This document shows positions 25,282 through 33,819 of a stretch of 64,000 bases of DNA, piece after piece. Under the pieces are notes generated by a model, which was not told the DNA's origin, made no database searches, and saw only the letters and a program-made list of their open reading frames with translations. Location of the stretch: NCBI RefSeq assembly GCF_017876295.1, contig NZ_JAGINT010000001.1:2914001-2978000 (forward strand), in the 5' to 3' direction. How positions within the stretch are numbered: position 1 is the first letter of the stretch; every line of letters starts with the position of its first letter. The translations under genes and the position numbers were made by a program. The DNA comes from Kribbella aluminosa (GTDB lineage Bacteria; Actinomycetota; Actinomycetes; Propionibacteriales; Kribbellaceae).

Positions 25282-27207
25282 GTGAACACACCACGTCCTG
25301 AGTACCCCCGGCCGCATTTCGACCGGTCGGCGCGCTGGCTCAACCTGAACGGCGAGTGGGAGTTCGCCCGCGAACCCGATCAGTTCGGCCAAACCATCGT
25401 CGTACCGTTCCCGTGGGAGCACCCTGATTCCGGTGTGGTCGCGCACTGGCTGCCGAGGGCCTGGTACCGGCGGCGGATCGAGCGTCCCGCGGACTGGGCG
25501 GGGGAGCGGACCATCCTGCACTTCGGCGCCGTCCATCACCACGCGACGGTGTGGGTGAACGGCGCGGTCGCCGTCGCGCACTCCGGCGGGTACCTGCCGT
25601 TCGAGGCGGACATCACCGACCTGCTGGACGGGACCGGTGCCGGCGAGCTCGTCGTGCAAGTGGATGCACCGACTGACAAGCGGTTCATCCCGCACGGGAA
25701 GCAACGCAGTACGCCGGCCGACGACTACGACGGCTGTGCCTTCACCCCGTCGAGCGGGATCTGGCAGACCGTCTGGCTCGAACCGCGACCGGCTGAGCAC
25801 ATCTCGCAACTCGATCTCCGGCCGACCGAGATGCTCGACGGCATCGAGGTGACGATGACCGGCCCGTCGCCTGTGCGTCTCGAGATTCCGGGGGTTGTGG
25901 TCCGTGAGTACGACGTGTGGCCCGGGACGGTGATGCTGCCGATCGCCGAGCCTCGACTGTGGACTGTTGACAATCCGCATGTGTACGACGTGATCGTGAC
26001 CGCCGGCGAGGACACCGTGCGTGGGTACACCGGGTTGCGGAAGGTCGAGTGGCAGGGCAGCAACCTGCTGCTGAACGGCGTGCCGACGTACGTCAGGGGT
26101 GTGCTCGATCAGGGGTTCTGGCCGACGGGTGGGCACACGGCGCCGAGCGACGAGGCGCTGCGGCGGGACCTGGAGCTCGCGCGGGCGGCGGGGTTCAACC
26201 TGGTGCGGAAGCACATCAAGCTCGAGGACCCGCGCTGGCTGTACTGGGCCGACCGGCTCGGCATGCTGGTGTGGGCCGAGCCGCCGTCGACCGGGCGCTT
26301 CACGGCCGAGGCGGTCGCCGCGTTCGAGGAGGTGGCCGCCGGAATGGTCGCGCGGGACGGCAACCATCCGAGCATCGTGATCTGGGGTGCGTACAACGAG
26401 GAGTGGGGCCTGGACTGGGACGTCCCGGGTGATCCGGCGAAGCAGGACGCCGTACGCCGGGCGTGCCGGATCCTCAAGGACGCGGACCCGACTCGTCCGA
26501 TTGTCGACAACTCGGGGTGGGCGCATGTCGAGACCGATCTGGTCGACTGGCACTACTACGACGAGAACGTGGGGTCGTGGGCCGCGATCGTGGACCGGCT
26601 GATCAACACCGAGGACGGCAGCTTCCCGGTCCGGCTGGGGCCGGACTTCGTGGCGGAGAAGGCGATCGCGGCGCCCGGGTTCGACGGGACTGGCAAGGTG
26701 CAACTCAACGGCGAGTACGGTGGCGGGTCGACCAGCGTGGAGCGTGGGTGGCACCTGCGGTGGCAGACCCAGGAGCTGCGCCGGCATCCGCGGAACGCGG
26801 GCTACATCTACACCGAGCTGTACGACATCGAGCACGAGACCGTCGGCATCTACACCTACGACCGCCGGACGAAGGACCTCGGCGGCGTCATCCCGTCCGA
26901 CGTCCACGCGGAAACCGTTCTGATTGTCGACATCATCCCGCAGGCTCCCGGCCGGGACCTCGTGCTCGACGGCAACTCGGCGTCGATCCCTGTGCGCGTT
27001 TCGCACACCGGGCCTGAACCCTTGCTCGGCACCTTGAACTGGTCGGCCGGATCCGCACCCGTGGAGGCCAAGCCCTTCACCGTGACCGATCCGGTCGAGA
27101 TCACGGTGACCGAGCCCGGTCGCCTGCACCTGTGGATCACTGACACGTCCGGCACCGCTGTCGCTCGTACTTTTGTCGACATCACTCCAGTCGACACCTC
27201 GAACTGA
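25282..27207 (+). CDS. Glycoside hydrolase family 2 (beta-galactosidase / beta-glucuronidase type)
   Basis: 641 residues from GTG 25282, with GGAGAG about 8 bases before. No signal peptide, so cytoplasmic. Domain order is that of GH2: sugar-binding jelly roll (RWLNLNGEWEFAREPDQFGQ; VWVNGAVAVAHSGGYLPFE), immunoglobulin-like sandwich, then TIM barrel. The acid/base glutamate is visible in VIWGAYNEEW and the nucleophile in QLNGEYGGGS. RGVLDQGFWPTGGHTAPSDE is the usual lead into the barrel. It presumably cleaves the sugar imported by the three preceding gene products. The precise substrate (galactoside, mannoside, glucuronide) cannot be told. The last codons and stop are part of a 17-base tandem repeat. 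Confidence 0.88.
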   Translation: MNTPRPEYPRPHFDRSARWLNLNGEWEFAREPDQFGQTIVVPFPWEHPDSGVVAHWLPRAWYRRRIERPADWAGERTILHFGAVHHHATVWVNGAVAVAHSGGYLPFEADITDLLDGTGAGELVVQVDAPTDKRFIPHGKQRSTPADDYDGCAFTPSSGIWQTVWLEPRPAEHISQLDLRPTEMLDGIEVTMTGPSPVRLEIPGVVVREYDVWPGTVMLPIAEPRLWTVDNPHVYDVIVTAGEDTVRGYTGLRKVEWQGSNLLLNGVPTYVRGVLDQGFWPTGGHTAPSDEALRRDLELARAAGFNLVRKHIKLEDPRWLYWADRLGMLVWAEPPSTGRFTAEAVAAFEEVAAGMVARDGNHPSIVIWGAYNEEWGLDWDVPGDPAKQDAVRRACRILKDADPTRPIVDNSGWAHVETDLVDWHYYDENVGSWAAIVDRLINTEDGSFPVRLGPDFVAEKAIAAPGFDGTGKVQLNGEYGGGSTSVERGWHLRWQTQELRRHPRNAGYIYTELYDIEHETVGIYTYDRRTKDLGGVIPSDVHAETVLIVDIIPQAPGRDLVLDGNSASIPVRVSHTGPEPLLGTLNWSAGSAPVEAKPFTVTDPVEITVTEPGRLHLWITDTSGTAVARTFVDITPVDTSN

Positions 27208-27254
27208 CCTGCACCTCGAACTGACCTGCACCTCGAACTGACCTGCACCTCGAG
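27195..27254. repeat. 17-bp tandem repeat over the GH2 stop codon
   Basis: The unit CACCTCGAACTGACCTG occurs three times (27195-27211, 27212-27228, 27229-27245), plus 9 bases of a fourth. The first copy contains the stop codon TGA of the GH2 gene. Its position in the 74-base gap before the next signal-peptide gene suggests recent slippage. Confidence 0.9.
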
Positions 27255-27281
27255 CTACCGCCCTTCGTCCGAGGAGGTTCC

Positions 27282-29312
27282 ATGTCCATCCGCAGATTGT
27301 TGACAGTCTGCAGTCTGATTGTCGCCGCGTTGGTGGCCGTTCCGGTCCCGGCCACCGCCGCGCCACCCGGCAACGTGCTGTACAGCCCGAACCTGTCCAC
27401 CTACCCGAGCGCCGACGCCAGCTACCCGCGGGCGATCCGGCTCGACCACGACTCCAACTCCGGGCGTACCGTCCTCGCGACCTTTGCCCGTCGCCACGAG
27501 TCCGGGCCGAGCAGCTTCCCGGTCTTCCGCAGTACCGACGGTGGCGCCACGTTCGGCGCGAACCCGATCAGCACGATCAGCTCGCACACCGCCGGTTGGG
27601 ATCTCGGCGCGCCGGTGATCTACGAAGTACCGCGGACCGCGAACGGCCTGACTGCGGGCGACCTGCTGGCCGCCGGCACCGCATGGGTCGAGGGCAACTT
27701 CACCGCCCAGAAGATCGAGGTGTTCAAGAGCACGGACCACGGCGCCAGCTGGCAGTACCTGTCCAACTGCACCCAGACGAGCGGTCTCCCGAACACTATC
27801 GGCGCCGGCATCTGGGAGCCCTGGTTCCTGCTCGCGCCGAACAACACCCTCGCCTGTTTCATCTCCGACGAGCGCCCGGCCGGCTCACCCACCAACAACC
27901 AGATCATCGGCCACTACACGTCGACGGACGGCGGCGCGACCTGGAGCGCGAACATCACGCCTGACGTCGCGTTCCCGGCCGACAACCTGGCACGACCGGG
28001 GATGTCGATCATCACCGCATTGCCGAACGGTCAGTTCGTGATGTCGTACGAGCTCTGTCGCGATGCAACCAACGCGGATCATGCGTGCGAGGTCTATCTC
28101 AAGACCAGTCCGGACGGTCTCAACTGGGCTCCGACCGACAGTCCCGGCACGCTTGCTCAGACCAGTGACGGCCGCCACCTGCTGCACACGCCGTACGTGG
28201 CCTGGATTCCCGGTGGCGGACCGAACGGCACGCTCCTGCTGTCCGGGCAACGCGTGGTTACCGGACCGGCCGGGAACAAGACGGTGATGGCGGAGTCCGG
28301 ATCGGTGCTGTTGGCAAACACCTCGCTCGGCTCCGGCAGCTGGACCGAGCTGGAGGCTCCCGTCAACGTCAACCCGACGGGCGGGTATGCGTCGGGTGTC
28401 CCGAGCTGTCCGGGGTACAGCTCACCGATCGTTCCCTCGATCGACGGTACGTCGTTCCTGTATCTCGCGGCGACGTGGCTCGGCACCGGAAACCAGTGTC
28501 AGGTGCACTTCGGCACAGGAGCTGTCGGCGGCCCGGCCGGCGCGATCACCGGGCCGGCTACTGCCGGCAAGTGCCTGGACGTCGACCACAACACCGCGAT
28601 CAACGGGAACGCGGCACAGCTGTACACCTGCAGCGGCGTACCTGGTCAACAATGGACAATGCTGGCCGACGGCACCATTCGTGCCTTCGGCAAGTGCCTG
28701 GACATCGTCGGGAACGGTACGGCGAACCTCACGAACGTCGAGCTCTGGGACTGCGGGCCGGCCGGCGGACAGCAATGGCGTCCACAAGCCAACGGCTCGT
28801 TGCTGAACCCGCAGTCGGGCCGCTGCCTCGACAGTCCCGGCGGCGCGACCGCGGACGGGACCAAGTTGCAGATCTACGACTGCAACGGCCTCGACTCGCA
28901 GAAGTGGAACGTGCCGGGCTTCCCGACCGGGCCGATCACGGGACCAGCCGCCGCGGGCAAGTGCGTGGACGTCGACACCAACACGCCGACGAGCGGGAAC
29001 GCCGTACAGCTGTGGACGTGCAACGGCGTACCTGGTCAACAATGGACGATGTCGACCGATGGCAAGATCCGTGCCTTCGGCAAGTGTCTGGACATCGTCG
29101 GCAACGGTACGGCGAACTTCACCAAGGTCCAGCTCTGGGACTGCGGCCCGGCCGGCGGACAGATCTGGCAACCTCAGACAAACGGCTCGTTGCTGAATCC
29201 GCAGTCGGGTCGGTGCCTGGACAGCCCCGGCGGCGCGACCGCGGACGGGACCAAGCTGCAGATCTACGACTGCAACGGACTCGACCCACAGAAGTGGAAG
29301 ATCCCGGTGTAA
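27282..29312 (+). CDS. Secreted sialidase-like beta-propeller with two ricin-type lectin domains
   Basis: 676 residues. Sec signal peptide (LLTVCSLIVAALVAVPVPAT-A). Residues 35-420 form a propeller with Asp-box (BNR) motifs RSTDGGATF, KSTDHGASW, TSTDGGATW and a weaker SPDGLNW, a fold shared by sialidases and the GH93 exo-arabinanase group. Residues 425-548 and 552-676 are two beta-trefoil ricin/CBM13 lectins that are nearly the same sequence (VPGQQWTM, GKCLDIVGNGTANLT, NPQSGRCLDSPGGATADGTK in both). It probably attacks extracellular polysaccharide and feeds the preceding importer. The gene follows the GH2 gene by 74 bases, so it is likely in the LacI regulon. Confidence 0.85.
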   Translation: MSIRRLLTVCSLIVAALVAVPVPATAAPPGNVLYSPNLSTYPSADASYPRAIRLDHDSNSGRTVLATFARRHESGPSSFPVFRSTDGGATFGANPISTISSHTAGWDLGAPVIYEVPRTANGLTAGDLLAAGTAWVEGNFTAQKIEVFKSTDHGASWQYLSNCTQTSGLPNTIGAGIWEPWFLLAPNNTLACFISDERPAGSPTNNQIIGHYTSTDGGATWSANITPDVAFPADNLARPGMSIITALPNGQFVMSYELCRDATNADHACEVYLKTSPDGLNWAPTDSPGTLAQTSDGRHLLHTPYVAWIPGGGPNGTLLLSGQRVVTGPAGNKTVMAESGSVLLANTSLGSGSWTELEAPVNVNPTGGYASGVPSCPGYSSPIVPSIDGTSFLYLAATWLGTGNQCQVHFGTGAVGGPAGAITGPATAGKCLDVDHNTAINGNAAQLYTCSGVPGQQWTMLADGTIRAFGKCLDIVGNGTANLTNVELWDCGPAGGQQWRPQANGSLLNPQSGRCLDSPGGATADGTKLQIYDCNGLDSQKWNVPGFPTGPITGPAAAGKCVDVDTNTPTSGNAVQLWTCNGVPGQQWTMSTDGKIRAFGKCLDIVGNGTANFTKVQLWDCGPAGGQIWQPQTNGSLLNPQSGRCLDSPGGATADGTKLQIYDCNGLDPQKWKIPV

Positions 29313-29518
29313 TCCGCCGGTCAGCCCCGCGCGCTGCTCTTGTCCTGCTGGCTGCAGCGTGCGCGAGTCGTGGATTTTGGTCGTCGTACAGCGCCAGAAC
29401 CCACGACTCGGCGGGCTCGCCAGTACGACGGTGAGTTGATCGTGGGCCGGATGCGATTGGTCGACCGGATACGCGCGACACCGGCCGAAACGGCGGACCC
29501 ATCCAGCTGCCCGGCGTC

Positions 29519-29889
29519 ATGAAGATTCACACCACATGTTTGGACCACGTCGTACTGAACGTCTCCGATCTCGAAGCCAGCAGACGGTGGGCGTCGGTGA
29601 CGCGGACGACGCGGGACTTCGAGGGCGAGGTGTCGCTCCGCGTCGGCGGGCAGGCGATCCGGTTGCGCGAGGGAACACCCGCGCCTCGTGGTTCGGTGAG
29701 TGTCTGCCTGGTCGCGGACGCGTCGATCCACGAGCTGTACGAGCGCGCCGAGCAACTCCACGCCGTACACGGTTCTGTCCATCCACGGACCGGGCCACAG
29801 CACCGGCTCAGGCGCTCACCGTGGAGGACCCGGACGGCTATCAGGTCGAGCTCGCCACGTACACCCCCGAAGGTGCACCCGCCGGCTGA
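29519..29889 (+). pseudogene. VOC/glyoxalase-family protein, shortened and frameshifted
   Basis: Starts KIHTTCLDHVVLNVSDLEAS, a standard VOC opening with the first metal-ligand position (DH). RVGGQAIRLREGTPAPRGSV follows. The end, LTVEDPDGYQVELATY, with the last metal-ligand glutamate, lies in another frame; the shift is near 29800. The segment after SRRW is shorter than usual. A broken lyase/dioxygenase-type metal enzyme. Confidence 0.7.
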
Positions 29890-29924
29890 AGTGCGACCCG
29901 CTGACGGTCGCTCGGGGCGGCTTT

Positions 29925-30060
29925 CGGGGTGTGTTCACCGAGAACGACAGGTACGTCGTACGGGCCGAACCCCCGGGCCTGGATCCGGACAAGGACGTCA
30001 AGGTCGACGTCGCGAACGGGATGCTGACGATCGCCACCATCGACACCTCCAGCCCAGCAG
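29925..30060 (+). pseudogene. Hsp20 / alpha-crystallin domain fragment
   Basis: TENDRYVVRAEPPGLDPDKD followed by VKVDVANGMLTIATID matches the start of the alpha-crystallin domain of actinobacterial small heat-shock proteins (usual form: AELPGVDPDKDVxVxVxxGxLTI). Nothing upstream or downstream continues it. A short 3'- and 5'-deleted remnant squeezed between the VOC pseudogene and the ATPase gene. Confidence 0.6.
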
Positions 30061-30148
30061 CTGTGGGTTCAGCAAGGGGTGTTGAAGCCCGTGTGGCTGT
30101 TCGGCGAGCGATCCGGGGGTCCACCGGTCACGTTTGCTGGATCGCCGG

Positions 30149-31435
30149 TCAGCGGGTGACGCGGTCGACTCGGTGGCCGTATTGGTCGAAGATGTGGAGT
30201 TTGGCCGGGTCCACGCCGAGGTGCACCTTGGTTCCGGTCTCGAGGGCGGGGTTGGGGTCGACTTCGATGACGAGGTCGGCTCGGCGATGGGTCGGCGTTG
30301 CGGTTGAGTCGGCGGACTCCGTCGCGGGAGGCCGGCGAAGTAGCAACCTTGCGAGCGACGTCAGCGTTGACCGGCGCGGCGCCGCGTGACGGGTCTGAGT
30401 GACGTCGTGGGGTGGGCGTGTTCGTGGTCCGACGAGGTCGGGGTTGAGCATCTCGACACCGCAGTCGACGAAGGCGATCCACTGGTTGCCGTGGAACTCG
30501 AGTGTTCTGAGCGTTCCCAGCAGTTGGTCGCTGTCGCCGCGCTCAACAGTGGGTGTGAAGGCGTCGGAGCGTGCGCCGACGATGACGTGTACGCCGTCGT
30601 GCCGGCTCAGGATCATCGACCGGCGGTCCGTCGGTGGCAAGGAGATGGTCTGTGCGCCGAGATCGAGGCTGACCCGGTGGTGCGCGGTGACCTGGATGGT
30701 GGCGGACATCAGGTTGATCCGCGGCGCGCCCAGGAAGCCGGCGGTGAAGGCGGTCGCGGGGTTGTTGAAGACCTGCGTCGGTGTGCCGACGTCCTCGATC
30801 CGGCCGTCGCGCATGACCGCGATCCGGTCGGCGAGAGTGAGGGCCTCGATCTGGTCGTGGGTCACGTAGACCGTCGTCACGTTGAGGTCCCGGACCATGG
30901 CGCCGATTTCCTGCCGCAGTTCGGTGCGCATGGTCGCGTCGAGGTTGGACAGCGGTTCGTCCATCAGGAAGATCCGTGGTTGCCGGACGATCGCCCTGCC
31001 GATGGCGACCCGCTGCCGCTGGCCGCCGGAGAGCGTGCCGGGGAGGCGGTCGAGGGTCTTGTCGATGCCGAGGATCTTGGCCAGACCGGCCGCCTTGGTG
31101 CGTGCCTCGGCGACGTCTTCTCCCGCCATCCGCAGCGGGAACATGATGTTCTCGCGGGCGGTCCGGTTCGGGTAGAGCGCCCCGTTCTGGAAGACCATCG
31201 CGACCCCGCGGTCCTTGGGTGACAGGTCGGTGGCGCAGGATCCGCCCAGCCAGAGATCGCCTCCGGTGAGCTCCTCGAGGCCGGCGATCATCCGGAGCAA
31301 CGTGGTCTTGCCACAGCCCGACGGGCCGAGAAGCACCATCACCTCACCTGCCGGCACATCCAGCGACACGTTGTCCACGGCAAGGTGCCGGCCGCCGTAC
31401 ACCTTGGACACAGCGTCGAGTCTGATGCCGGTCAT
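30149..31435 (-). CDS. UgpC/MsmK-type sugar ABC transporter ATPase
   Basis: 428 residues. Walker A GPSGCGKTT (about residue 37), signature LSGGQRQRVAIGRAI, Walker B RIFLMDEPLSNLD and an H-loop VYVTHDQIEALTL are all intact. A C-terminal OB-type regulatory domain (TOBE) follows, interrupted by a basic, serine/threonine-rich stretch (about residues 340-385) not usual in MsmK; the end, VHLGVDPAKLHIFDQYG, is normal. It stands alone. Because the three CUT1 importers of the window (7626-10754, 22112-25236, 52236-55743) have no ATPase, and MsmK-type proteins are known to serve several importers, it is a plausible shared motor. That is inference. Confidence 0.88.
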   Translation of the reverse strand: MTGIRLDAVSKVYGGRHLAVDNVSLDVPAGEVMVLLGPSGCGKTTLLRMIAGLEELTGGDLWLGGSCATDLSPKDRGVAMVFQNGALYPNRTARENIMFPLRMAGEDVAEARTKAAGLAKILGIDKTLDRLPGTLSGGQRQRVAIGRAIVRQPRIFLMDEPLSNLDATMRTELRQEIGAMVRDLNVTTVYVTHDQIEALTLADRIAVMRDGRIEDVGTPTQVFNNPATAFTAGFLGAPRINLMSATIQVTAHHRVSLDLGAQTISLPPTDRRSMILSRHDGVHVIVGARSDAFTPTVERGDSDQLLGTLRTLEFHGNQWIAFVDCGVEMLNPDLVGPRTRPPHDVTQTRHAAPRRSTLTSLARLLLRRPPATESADSTATPTHRRADLVIEVDPNPALETGTKVHLGVDPAKLHIFDQYGHRVDRVTR

Positions 31436-31798
31436 GGTCGCTCCTCCTCATGTCCGACTACACAACTCCCGCGGCCCGCTTGTCCAGAGTCGAATCCGGA
31501 TGCGGGATGGTTGCCTTTGGCAAGGTGATGGGACGCTAGGATCTTTCGCGGTTAACGTTTCACTCCGCCGGTTCTTGGTGCTGCCGGCAACCGATGTACG
31601 ACCGTCCCCGAAAGCTGCATGTCAAGGCGTGAGTACGCCCGGTGATCGCGCCGTCGGTGAACAGGTAGGAGGGCCTACCTGGAGGCTGTGCGGCGCAGGT
31701 GCACAGCGGCACAGCGGCGCGGTGGCGCGGTGGTCGGTTCCTGAGCGCATCTGGTATACCAGACGGTGTTTGCTGGTTGTCGACAAAGGAGCAGCCGT
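31436..31798. other. Divergent intergenic region with regulatory sites
   Basis: Contains the palindrome at 31750-31763 next to the amidohydrolase gene. Nearer the ATPase gene, GGTTAACGTTTCAC (about 31552-31565) is a weak LacI-type palindrome around AACGTT. CACAGCGG and GCGCGGTGG duplications lie at about 31700-31735. Confidence 0.4.
31750..31763. promoter_or_regulatory. GntR-type operator palindrome
   Basis: TCTGGTATACCAGA, a perfect 14-bp palindrome that fits the TNGTNNNACNA pattern of FadR-subfamily GntR regulators. It lies 36 bases before the amidohydrolase ATG. No GntR gene is in the window, so the regulator would act from elsewhere. Confidence 0.6.
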
Positions 31799-33046
31799 AT
31801 GAGTCTGACCATCCGCAACGTCCGGCCGTGGGGCGGCGCAGCGAGCGACGTCGTCCTCAGGGACGGGCAGATCGCCGAGATCCGGCCGTACGACGCGGCG
31901 GGCGCGGTCGACGGTGCGGTCGACCGTGCGGCCGACGGTGCGGCCGACGGTGCGGTCGTGGACGGTCGCGGGCGGTTGCTGGTGCCGTCGTTCTCCGATG
32001 TCCACGTGCACCTGGACTCGACCCGGATCGGTCTGCCGTTCCGGCCGCACACCGGGGCGCCGGGCGTGTGGGCGATGATGCTGAACGACCGCGACAACTG
32101 GCGTACGGCGGAAGCCTCGATCGCCGAGCGGGTCCGGAACACGCTCGGCGCGATGATCGCCCGCGGCACGACGCGGGTCCGGAGCTACGCGCAGATCGAC
32201 GTGGACTGCCGGCTGGAACGGTTCGAGGCGGTGCTGGCCGCGAAGGAGCACTTCAAGGACGCGGCGGACGTGGAGATCATCGCGTTCCCGCAGGCCGGGC
32301 TGCTCCGCGAGGAAGGTTCGGCCGAGCTGATCGAGGAGGCGCTGAAGGCCGGGGCGACCGTAGTGGGCGGGATCGACCCGTGCATGCTCGACCGGGATCC
32401 CGTCCGGCATCTCGACATCGTGTTCGGGCTGGCCGAGAAGTACCAGGTCGCGGTCGACGTCCATCTGCACGAGCCGGGTGAGCTCGCGGTGTTCAGCACC
32501 GACCTGATCCTGGAGCGAACGCGGGCGCTCGGGATGCAGGGCAAGGTGACGCTGTCGCACGCGTACCAGTTGGGCAGCGTGAACGAGGCGACCACCCGCC
32601 GGCTGATTCAGGAGTTCGCCGAGCTGGACGTGTCGATGGCGTCGATCGCACCGTCGGCGTCGGGACAGCTGCCTCTGAAAGAGTTGACCGAAGCCGGGGT
32701 GCGGTTCGGGCTCGGTGAGGACGGGCAGCGCGACTACTGGTCGCCGTACGGCAACTGCGACATGCTCGACCGGACATGGCAGCTCGCGTTCACGAACGGG
32801 TACCGCAAGGACGAGCTGATCGAGCACTGCCTGGCAGTCGCGACCGTTGGTGGCGCCAGCGTTCTCGACCCGGAGTCGACCAGGCTGAAGAGCGTCGCGG
32901 ATCGCCCCGGTGTGGCGGTCGGCGATCCGGCCGAACTGTTGCTGGTCGACGGCGAGACGCCGACGTCGGCCGTGATGGACCGTGGTACGGACAGGACCGT
33001 CATCCACGCCGGCCAGGTCGTCGCCGACGGCCTCGCCCTGCTCTAG
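31799..33046 (+). CDS. Amidohydrolase, cytosine-deaminase-like
   Basis: 415 residues from ATG 31799 with AAAGGAG about 6 bases upstream. The metal site is complete: DVHVHLD (HxH, about residue 75), DVHLHEP (His), TLSHAYQLGS (His) and LGEDGQ (Asp), in the spacing of the cytosine deaminase/N-isopropylammelide group. Such enzymes hydrolyse exocyclic amines or ring amides. Residues 33-54 are a short A-V/A-D-G repeat encoded by 12-base units. It is alone on the plus strand, convergent with the racemase-fold gene, and preceded by a GntR-type palindrome. Substrate unknown; a nitrogen heterocycle is likely. Confidence 0.8.
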   Translation: MSLTIRNVRPWGGAASDVVLRDGQIAEIRPYDAAGAVDGAVDRAADGAADGAVVDGRGRLLVPSFSDVHVHLDSTRIGLPFRPHTGAPGVWAMMLNDRDNWRTAEASIAERVRNTLGAMIARGTTRVRSYAQIDVDCRLERFEAVLAAKEHFKDAADVEIIAFPQAGLLREEGSAELIEEALKAGATVVGGIDPCMLDRDPVRHLDIVFGLAEKYQVAVDVHLHEPGELAVFSTDLILERTRALGMQGKVTLSHAYQLGSVNEATTRRLIQEFAELDVSMASIAPSASGQLPLKELTEAGVRFGLGEDGQRDYWSPYGNCDMLDRTWQLAFTNGYRKDELIEHCLAVATVGGASVLDPESTRLKSVADRPGVAVGDPAELLLVDGETPTSAVMDRGTDRTVIHAGQVVADGLALL

Positions 33047-33093
33047 GCACGAGGCTTGCCCGGTCAGATTCTCAGCGGGCAACCCTGCATCAT

Positions 33094-33819
33094 TCAGGCT
33101 TCTCGGCTGCGGCGGCTGCGGCGGCTGCGGAGGTCGGTGAGGGCTAGGGCGGCTGCGGTTGGTAGGGGCTCGACGATCGGGGTGAGGTTGAGTTCGGCGA
33201 GGCGGCGGGCGGTACCGGACAGCGGGCCGCCGGCAATGATCACGGCCTCCGCGCCGTCGGCGGCGCAGGCGCGGACGGCGACGGCCAATTCGTGGAACTG
33301 ACGCTCGGGGTCGGCAGCGAGTACCAGCGGTTCGGACTCGGTCAGGCGGACGCCGGTGAAGGTGTCGCTGTGGCCCCAGCGCGCGACCAGCGCGGTGAGC
33401 GAGCCGGCAAGCAGCGGCGTGCTGGTCGCCATCCCGAACCGCCGGCCGCCCCGAGCAGCGGCGAGGATCGACGCCTGGCCGATGCCGATCACGGGCAGCT
33501 CCAGTTCGTCCTCGAGCCGATCCCGTCCAGGATCCCCGATCGCCGCGACGATCACCCCGACGACCTCGTCATCGCGGGGCTGACCGTGATCGGCCCGATC
33601 CACAGCGAGCCGCCGGCGTACGGCGTCGACCACGTGCGCCTCGGCGGCCGCGAGAACGACGGGATCGGCCAGCATCCGGGGACCGTGCGCGACCGTGATG
33701 CCCTCGACCGTCAGCCCGGCGGCGGCCAGCTCCGGACGTACCAACTCGGTCATCATCGCGGTGGTCTGTGCGTTGGTGTTCGGGTTCACGAGCACAACGG
33801 TCGGCACGGTGTCCTCCAT
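33094..33819 (-). CDS. Asp/Glu/hydantoin racemase-fold protein lacking both catalytic cysteines
   Basis: 241 residues; ATG 33819 overlaps the upstream stop as ATGA. The N-terminus VVLVNPNTNAQTTAMM and the overall length are those of the hydantoin-racemase branch. The usual first cysteine motif (ACFGDPG) reads AAIGDPG, and the second (LGCAGM) reads IAGGPLSG, so both acid/base cysteines are replaced. It may be a different lyase/isomerase, a binding protein, or an enzyme using other residues. The C-terminal SRRSRRSR comes from a GGCTGC-type repeat. Last gene of the five-gene minus-strand operon 33094-37545. Confidence 0.75.
   Translation of the reverse strand: MEDTVPTVVLVNPNTNAQTTAMMTELVRPELAAAGLTVEGITVAHGPRMLADPVVLAAAEAHVVDAVRRRLAVDRADHGQPRDDEVVGVIVAAIGDPGRDRLEDELELPVIGIGQASILAAARGGRRFGMATSTPLLAGSLTALVARWGHSDTFTGVRLTESEPLVLAADPERQFHELAVAVRACAADGAEAVIIAGGPLSGTARRLAELNLTPIVEPLPTAAALALTDLRSRRSRRSREA

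Noticed and set aside
24253..27366. 1037-codon minus-strand ORF
   Set aside because: It runs antisense through the permease and GH2 genes, is rich in Arg/Pro/His/Gly and has no domain sense; it is a shadow of high-GC codon usage.
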